Assembly (NCBI GenBank): GCA_021787505.1
Contig: JAJYLU010000055.1
Location: 1-8,446 of the forward strand
Origin: Nitrospirota bacterium
GTDB taxonomy: Bacteria; Nitrospirota; Thermodesulfovibrionia; Thermodesulfovibrionales; UBA6898
Direction of reading: 5' to 3'
DNA: 8,446 nt
In this document: positions 4,439 to 8,446 of the stretch, piece by piece
Layout: each line of letters begins with the position of its first letter
How positions within the stretch are numbered: position 1 is the stretch's first letter
Position numbers and translations under genes: made by a program
Notes under the pieces: generated by a model
The model's database searches: none
Seen by the model: the letters and a program-made list of their open reading frames with translations, nothing else
What the model was told of the DNA's origin: nothing

Positions 4439-6361
4439 ATGGAAAAAAACATCAAGGAAAAGTCGCTCGACCGCGCGACGCTCTCGGTGTTGAACGTAGC
4501 GGAAAAAGCCGGGGTCAGGACTGTCTGGGACCGCTACGCCGCCCAGTCGCCGCAGTGCGGCTTCGGCGAGACGGGGCTCTGCTGCCGGCACTGTATGCAG
4601 GGACCCTGCAGGATAAGTCCTTTTGAGCACGGCGCAAAGGAGGGTGTCTGCGGCGCCAACGCCGATGTGATGGTGGCCAGGGGAATATGCCGTGCGGTCG
4701 CAGGGGGGACTGCTTCTCACGGGGGGCACGCAAAGCACATGGCCTATACCCTTCTGAAGTCGGCCAGGGGCGAGGCTGCGGACTATCCCATCAGGGACGA
4801 GTCGAAGCTGAAGGCGGTTGCGGCAAGGATTGGGGTTAAGACGGAGGGCAGAACAATAAACGAGATAGCGGCGGACGTCGCGAAAATAGCGCTTGCCGAT
4901 TTTTCTGAAAAGGAGTCGCCCCTGACATGGGCCGCAACCACGGTTACGAAGGGAAGGGTGGAAACCTTTTTAAAATTCGGCGTAGTCCCCACCGGAATCG
5001 ACAGCTCCGTCGCAGAGTCGATGCATCGGACTACCTACGGCGTTGACGCCGATCCGGTCAACATCCTGCTCGGTGCGATAAAATGTGCACTCGCGGATTA
5101 TTCGGCCTGCCACATGGCAACGGACCTTGCGGATATCCTCTTTGGCACGCCGTCGCCTGTCGTTACGCAGTCGAACCTCGGTGTGCTGAAAAAAGACGCG
5201 GTAAATGTAGCGCTTCACGGTCATAACGCGCTCCTGAGCGATATCGTCGCCCAGGTGGCGGGTGAAAAGGAACTGAACGAAAAGGCGAAGGCGGCCGGCG
5301 CAAAAGAAGGCATTAACGTCGTAGGTGTCTGCTGTACCGGCAACGAGGTTATGATGCGCCACAAGATCCCTCTTGCGACAAGCTCGGTCTCGCAGGAGGC
5401 GGCGATAATAACCGGGGCCCTTGACGCTATGGTCGTCGACTATCAGTGCATCATGCCTTCGCTGGCCGGAATCGCGGAATGCTATCACACGCAATTGATT
5501 ACGACTATGCCGATCGCCAAGATCCCGAAGGCCCTCCACATCGAATTCCATGAGAAGAACGCGAAGGAAAGCGCACGGAAGATCATAGAAACGGCGATAG
5601 AAGCCTTTAAGAAACGGGACGCGGCAAAGATACAGATACCTGACGTGACCAGCACTGCCTATGCCGGCTTCTCGACGGAGGCGATCCTGGGGGCTTTGGC
5701 GCTCGTCAACAAAGAGGACCCCCTCAAGCCGCTGATCGACAATATCGTCGCGGGCAACATCTACGGCGTATGCCTTTTTGCCGGGTGTAATACCGTGAAG
5801 GTGACGCAGGACGCGAATTATACTGCGATGATAAAGGAACTTGCAAAGCACAACGTGCTCATCCTCGCAACCGGATGCGCCTCCGGTGCCTTTGCGAGAC
5901 ACGGGTTCATGACGCCCGAGGCGACCGAGAAATACGCCGGCGAGGGGCTCAAGGCGGTGCTCACTGCTGTCGGCAAGGCGGCAGGGCTCGGGGGGCCGCT
6001 TCCGCTTGTGCTCCATATGGGCTCCTGCGTTGACAATTCGAGGGCGGCCGATGTTGCAGTGGCAGTCGCGAACAAATTGGGGGTTGATCTGAACATGCTC
6101 CCTGTCGTAGCATCGGCGCCGGAACCGGTGACCGAAAAGGCGGTCGCGATCGGCACATGGGCGGTTGCGGCAGGCCTTCCGACTCACCTTGGGGTGGTGC
6201 CGCCGGTGCTTGGGAGCAAAGTGGTCACCGGTGTGCTCACCTCGGCTGCAAAAGACCTCTTCGGCGGCTACTTCATCGTCGAAACCGACCCGGTTGCAGC
6301 AGCCGGAAAACTCATTGCGGTCATGGGCGAGAGGCGCAAAGGCCTCGGGCTCTCCGCATAA
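4439..6361 (+). CDS. cooS: Anaerobic nickel-iron carbon monoxide dehydrogenase, catalytic subunit, 640 aa
   Basis: CooS catalyses reversible oxidation of CO with water to CO2, two electrons and two protons at a Ni-4Fe-4S cluster. All metal ligands are visible. Cluster D uses C40 and C48; cluster B uses C49, C52, C57 and C71 in the CCRHCMQGPC region. C-cluster candidates are H262 (HGHNALLS), C299 (GVCCTGNEV), C337 (DYQCIMP), C450 (FAGCNTVKV), C480 (ATGCASGA) and C530 (HMGSCVDNSR). Histidines at 94, 97 and 100 and lysine 567 (TEKAVAIGTW) fit the proton-transfer and active-site residues of the family. The length is typical of monofunctional CooS, with no acetyl-CoA synthase fused or adjacent. 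ATG 4439 is chosen for its ribosome site; the in-frame ATG at 4403 adds 12 unrelated residues. The stop overlaps the ribosome site of cooF, so the genes are tightly linked. No cooC nickel-insertion gene is in view. Confidence 0.97.
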   Translation: MEKNIKEKSLDRATLSVLNVAEKAGVRTVWDRYAAQSPQCGFGETGLCCRHCMQGPCRISPFEHGAKEGVCGANADVMVARGICRAVAGGTASHGGHAKHMAYTLLKSARGEAADYPIRDESKLKAVAARIGVKTEGRTINEIAADVAKIALADFSEKESPLTWAATTVTKGRVETFLKFGVVPTGIDSSVAESMHRTTYGVDADPVNILLGAIKCALADYSACHMATDLADILFGTPSPVVTQSNLGVLKKDAVNVALHGHNALLSDIVAQVAGEKELNEKAKAAGAKEGINVVGVCCTGNEVMMRHKIPLATSSVSQEAAIITGALDAMVVDYQCIMPSLAGIAECYHTQLITTMPIAKIPKALHIEFHEKNAKESARKIIETAIEAFKKRDAAKIQIPDVTSTAYAGFSTEAILGALALVNKEDPLKPLIDNIVAGNIYGVCLFAGCNTVKVTQDANYTAMIKELAKHNVLILATGCASGAFARHGFMTPEATEKYAGEGLKAVLTAVGKAAGLGGPLPLVLHMGSCVDNSRAADVAVAVANKLGVDLNMLPVVASAPEPVTEKAVAIGTWAVAAGLPTHLGVVPPVLGSKVVTGVLTSAAKDLFGGYFIVETDPVAAAGKLIAVMGERRKGLGLSA

Positions 6362-6371
6362 GGAGGCTGAG

Positions 6372-6866
6372 ATGAAACAGATATTTGTTAGGCCCGAACT
6401 CTGCATGGGCTGCCGGAGCTGTGAGATCGGCTGCGCCGTCCAGCATTCAAAAGACAAGACGCTTTTTTCAGCGGTGCTCCAGTCGCCTCCGCCTTCGCCC
6501 AGACTTTTCGTAGAGTCGGCGGAGGACGTAAAGATGCCGGTCATCTGCAGGCATTGTGAGGAAGCGCCCTGTCTTAACGGCTGTATCAGCGGCTGCCTCT
6601 ACCGCGACGAAAAGGGCTTCGTGCGGAGGAAGAAAGAACGGTGCATAGGCTGCTGGTCCTGCATGATGCTCTGTCCCTTCGGCGTGATCACCAGGGACAA
6701 GGAGAAGCGCATCGCGGTAAAGTGCGACCGGTGCCACAAGCTCGATCTGCCGGCCTGCGTGAACGCGTGTCCCACGGGAGCGCTTCAGCTGGTCGATCTC
6801 GACGAGGTGCCGAAGGAGATAAGAGGCAGGGCAGTCCTTTCCGGGACGAGGGCATACAAACCCTGA
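6372..6866 (+). CDS. cooF: CooF-type four-cluster ferredoxin, electron carrier of CO dehydrogenase, 164 aa
   Basis: CooF takes electrons from CooS and passes them to a partner enzyme. Four cysteine groups for four [4Fe-4S] clusters are visible: C11, C14, C17, C21; C59, C62, C67, C71; C91, C94, C97, C101; and C118, C121, C129, C133. This is the layout of DmsB/HycB-like polyferredoxins. An additional cysteine, C75, lies just after the second group (CLNGCISGCLY). There is no Tat or Sec signal and no membrane segment, so it should be cytoplasmic. ATG 6372 follows AGGAGG (6361-6366) by five bases; a longer frame back to 6165 only reads through the end of cooS out of frame. Position between cooS and a flavin oxidoreductase, with no hydrogenase genes in view, points to NAD(P)+ reduction as the electron sink. 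Confidence 0.95.
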   Translation: MKQIFVRPELCMGCRSCEIGCAVQHSKDKTLFSAVLQSPPPSPRLFVESAEDVKMPVICRHCEEAPCLNGCISGCLYRDEKGFVRRKKERCIGCWSCMMLCPFGVITRDKEKRIAVKCDRCHKLDLPACVNACPTGALQLVDLDEVPKEIRGRAVLSGTRAYKP

Positions 6867-6885
6867 ACAAAAAGAAGGAGGAACG

Positions 6886-8133
6886 ATGCGACATGTCATA
6901 ATTGGCGGAAGCATAGCCGGGATATCCGCCGCAAAGGCGATACGGCAGTCTGACCCCTCCGCTGAAGTTGCAGTCCTTTCGGGAGAAAAGACGAGGCCGT
7001 ATTACAGGCCGATGATCCCGTTTCTCATAAATAAAGGAGATATCGATATCACCTTCGAGGACGACCTTGAAAAGAGATTTGGCTTTGCCGTTGCTTACGA
7101 AAAAGCAGCCGGCATCGATGTGGCGAAAAAGGAAGTCCGTCTGGAATCGGGCCGCAACATCTCCTATGACAGGCTCCTGATCGCGACGGGGAGCCGAGCG
7201 GTCGTCCCCGCTATCCCTGGCATCCGCGGTGAGGCGGTGTTCACCCTGAGGACCGCGCAGGACGCGCGTTCCATCGGAAAGTCGGCGGAGAAGGCACGCA
7301 GTGCCGTCGTTCTCGGCGGCGGTCTCGTCGGGATCAAGACCGCCATTGCCCTCCGTAAGGCCGGGCTTGGCGTGACGATTGTCGAAAAGCTCGATTGTAT
7401 ACTGCCGGGAAAGTTCGACCGGAGGGGGTCCGAGATTATCTCGAATATTGTCGAAAGAGAGGGCATTCGGGTCTTGACCGGAATGTCGATTGTGGAGGCG
7501 GTGAGGGCCGAAGGAGAATTGCGCGGTGTCAGACTCTCCTCAGGGGATACGCTGGATGCCGGGATGTTGATTGTTGCCGCCGGAACACGGCCGGACCTCG
7601 ATGCCGTAAAAGACACGGGCATCAGGACACAGACGGGTATCGTGATCGATGAAAACCTGCGGACAAGCGTTCCTGATATCTACGCGGCGGGAGACGTCGT
7701 TGAATATACCGACCTGGTCTTCGGCAGGCCCGCGGTGTCCGCCCTCTGGACGAACGCGGAGGAGATGGGCAGACTGGCAGGCAGGAATATGGCCGGGGGC
7801 AAGGCAAAATACGAAGGGTTTCTTTCCGTGCTCAACTCTTCCGAGATATTCGATGTCCCGGTCATGGCGATCGGCCTTATCGAACCGGACCCCTTGAGCC
7901 GCGAATACGAATCGCTCGTTGAGGACAACGTAGACAGTTACAGGAAACTTGTCTTTAAAGGCAGTGTCCTGGTCGGCGCGGTATTTATCAACGACGTCGA
8001 AAACGCAGGTATCTATACGAACCTCATACGAAGCAGGATGCAGATCGGCGGGCTGAAGGAAGAGGCTATCAAGGGAAGCCTCAGATATATCAATTTCATC
8101 AGGACCGTGCCTGAACAGACGATGAGCGCATAA
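6886..8133 (+). CDS. FAD-dependent NAD(P)H oxidoreductase of the CooS-CooF-FNOR type, 415 aa
   Basis: This is a pyridine nucleotide-disulfide oxidoreductase-fold flavoprotein, predicted to accept electrons from CooF and reduce NAD(P)+. The first Rossmann motif GGSIAGISAA (7-16) binds FAD, ATGSR (100-104) is the linking motif, the second Rossmann motif GGGLVGIKTA (144-153) binds the nicotinamide nucleotide, and YAAGDVVEY (266-274) is the second FAD motif. Acidic E167 at the end of the second strand (VTIVEK) favours NAD(H) over NADP(H). There is no CxxxxC redox pair near the first domain, so it is not a disulfide reductase; NADH oxidase- or nitrite-reductase-like relatives are the alternative reading. 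AGGAGG (6876-6881) precedes the ATG by four bases, and only 19 bases separate it from cooF. No intrinsic terminator is obvious downstream. Confidence 0.92.
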   Translation: MRHVIIGGSIAGISAAKAIRQSDPSAEVAVLSGEKTRPYYRPMIPFLINKGDIDITFEDDLEKRFGFAVAYEKAAGIDVAKKEVRLESGRNISYDRLLIATGSRAVVPAIPGIRGEAVFTLRTAQDARSIGKSAEKARSAVVLGGGLVGIKTAIALRKAGLGVTIVEKLDCILPGKFDRRGSEIISNIVEREGIRVLTGMSIVEAVRAEGELRGVRLSSGDTLDAGMLIVAAGTRPDLDAVKDTGIRTQTGIVIDENLRTSVPDIYAAGDVVEYTDLVFGRPAVSALWTNAEEMGRLAGRNMAGGKAKYEGFLSVLNSSEIFDVPVMAIGLIEPDPLSREYESLVEDNVDSYRKLVFKGSVLVGAVFINDVENAGIYTNLIRSRMQIGGLKEEAIKGSLRYINFIRTVPEQTMSA

Positions 8134-8244
8134 GCGAAATGCCCCTCCCGAATTTCTACCTTTGTAAGGGATGGTGTGAGGGGTGGTTTCTGAAACCTGA
8201 CGAACTAAGAGGCACCGATGAAGAAATGGTATTTGAGATAGGTC

Positions 8245-8439
8245 CTAGTCGAGTATCTTTTTCACCCGGCCGACTTCTCCGGTCTGCAGCCGCACCTTGA
8301 TCCCGTGCGGGTGCGCGGGGGAATTCGTGAGAATGTCCTTTACAACGCCTTCGGTCAGTTTTCCGGTCCGTTGGTCCTGCTTCAATACGATCGAAACGTG
8401 CAATCCCGCTTTAATATCGGACCGTCTGGTCCCGTCCAT
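8245..8439 (-). CDS. YwbE-family small protein, 64 aa
   Basis: The sequence closely follows the YwbE family (DUF2196), a short, widespread bacterial protein of unknown function. Shared elements are the DIKAGLHVSIVLKQDQRTGK opening, GVVKDILTNSPAHPHGIKVR and the end VGRVKKIL. The length matches the family. The compact beta-rich pattern with many basic residues would suit nucleic-acid binding, but this is not established. The ATG is seven bases from the window edge, so the ribosome site and any longer start cannot be seen in full; homology begins at this ATG. It is convergent with the CO operon, with 111 bases between the two stops, and appears unrelated in function. Confidence 0.88.
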   Translation of the reverse strand: MDGTRRSDIKAGLHVSIVLKQDQRTGKLTEGVVKDILTNSPAHPHGIKVRLQTGEVGRVKKILD

Positions 8440-8446
8440 CCTTGTC

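Noticed and set aside
6165..6371. N-terminal extension of CooF back to 6165
   Set aside because: This part reads cooS sequence out of frame; the AGGAGG at 6361-6366 and ferredoxin homology fix the start at 6372.
4970..6544. Long minus-strand open frame (524 codons) opposite cooS and the start of cooF
   Set aside because: It lies wholly antisense to cooS, whose motifs are unmistakable, and crosses into cooF. The product is Arg/His/Asp-rich low-complexity text typical of a shadow frame in GC-rich DNA.
8142..8197. Hairpins after the FNOR gene (CCCCTC/GAGGGG with a 30-base gap; GGTTTC-T-GAAACC) as a terminator
   Set aside because: The first stem is short with a long loop, the second has a one-base loop, and neither is followed by a T-run on either strand. 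Not called as an intrinsic terminator.
1..8446. CRISPR arrays, insertion sequences, tRNA or rRNA genes
   Set aside because: No spaced direct repeats, transposase motifs, terminal inverted repeats or recognisable tRNA/rRNA sequence were seen on either strand.

Overview
The window reads as a piece of chromosome from an anaerobic bacterium. The pointers are a nickel carbon monoxide dehydrogenase with its ferredoxin and flavin oxidoreductase partners, an Fe-S assembly cluster with an unusual NifS-like protein, and an H-NOX gas sensor. Gene content and codon use (GC-rich third positions from about 1361 onward) would fit a Desulfobacterota- or Nitrospirota-type anaerobe, but nothing here fixes the taxon.

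Layout. (a) 1-1033 (+): the 3' end of a TPR-like gene, then a small exported protein of unknown function, closed by a clear intrinsic terminator. This part is visibly more AT-rich than the rest. (b) 1034-1322: no confident gene, only a possible decayed antisense frame. (c) 1323-3689 (+): an Fe-S/sulfur-transfer operon of an IscR-type regulator, a TusA-like protein, a NifS/IscS homologue and an IscU scaffold. It starts at a promoter carrying a near-consensus IscR type-1 site and ends at a strong terminator. (d) 3711-4235 (-): a stand-alone H-NOX protein. (e) 4236-4438: a divergent regulatory region with two good sigma70-like promoters, a palindrome over the hnoX -35 box, and a separate 10-bp inverted repeat. 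(f) 4439-8133 (+): the cooS-cooF-FNOR operon, expected to oxidise CO and pass electrons through CooF to a flavoprotein that reduces NAD(P)+. (g) 8245-8439 (-): a YwbE-family small protein, convergent with the CO operon.

Most notable is the NifS homologue. It keeps the persulfide cysteine (C324), but the PLP Schiff-base lysine is glutamine (Q202), and at least five other cofactor- or substrate-binding positions are changed as well. It is probably not a PLP-dependent cysteine desulfurase. With TusA-like and IscU neighbours under an IscR-type regulator, it may be a sulfur relay or an Fe-S assembly partner that uses a sulfur source other than cysteine. Second is the H-NOX gene, divergent from the CO dehydrogenase operon, whose distal pocket is predicted to lack the O2-stabilising tyrosine.
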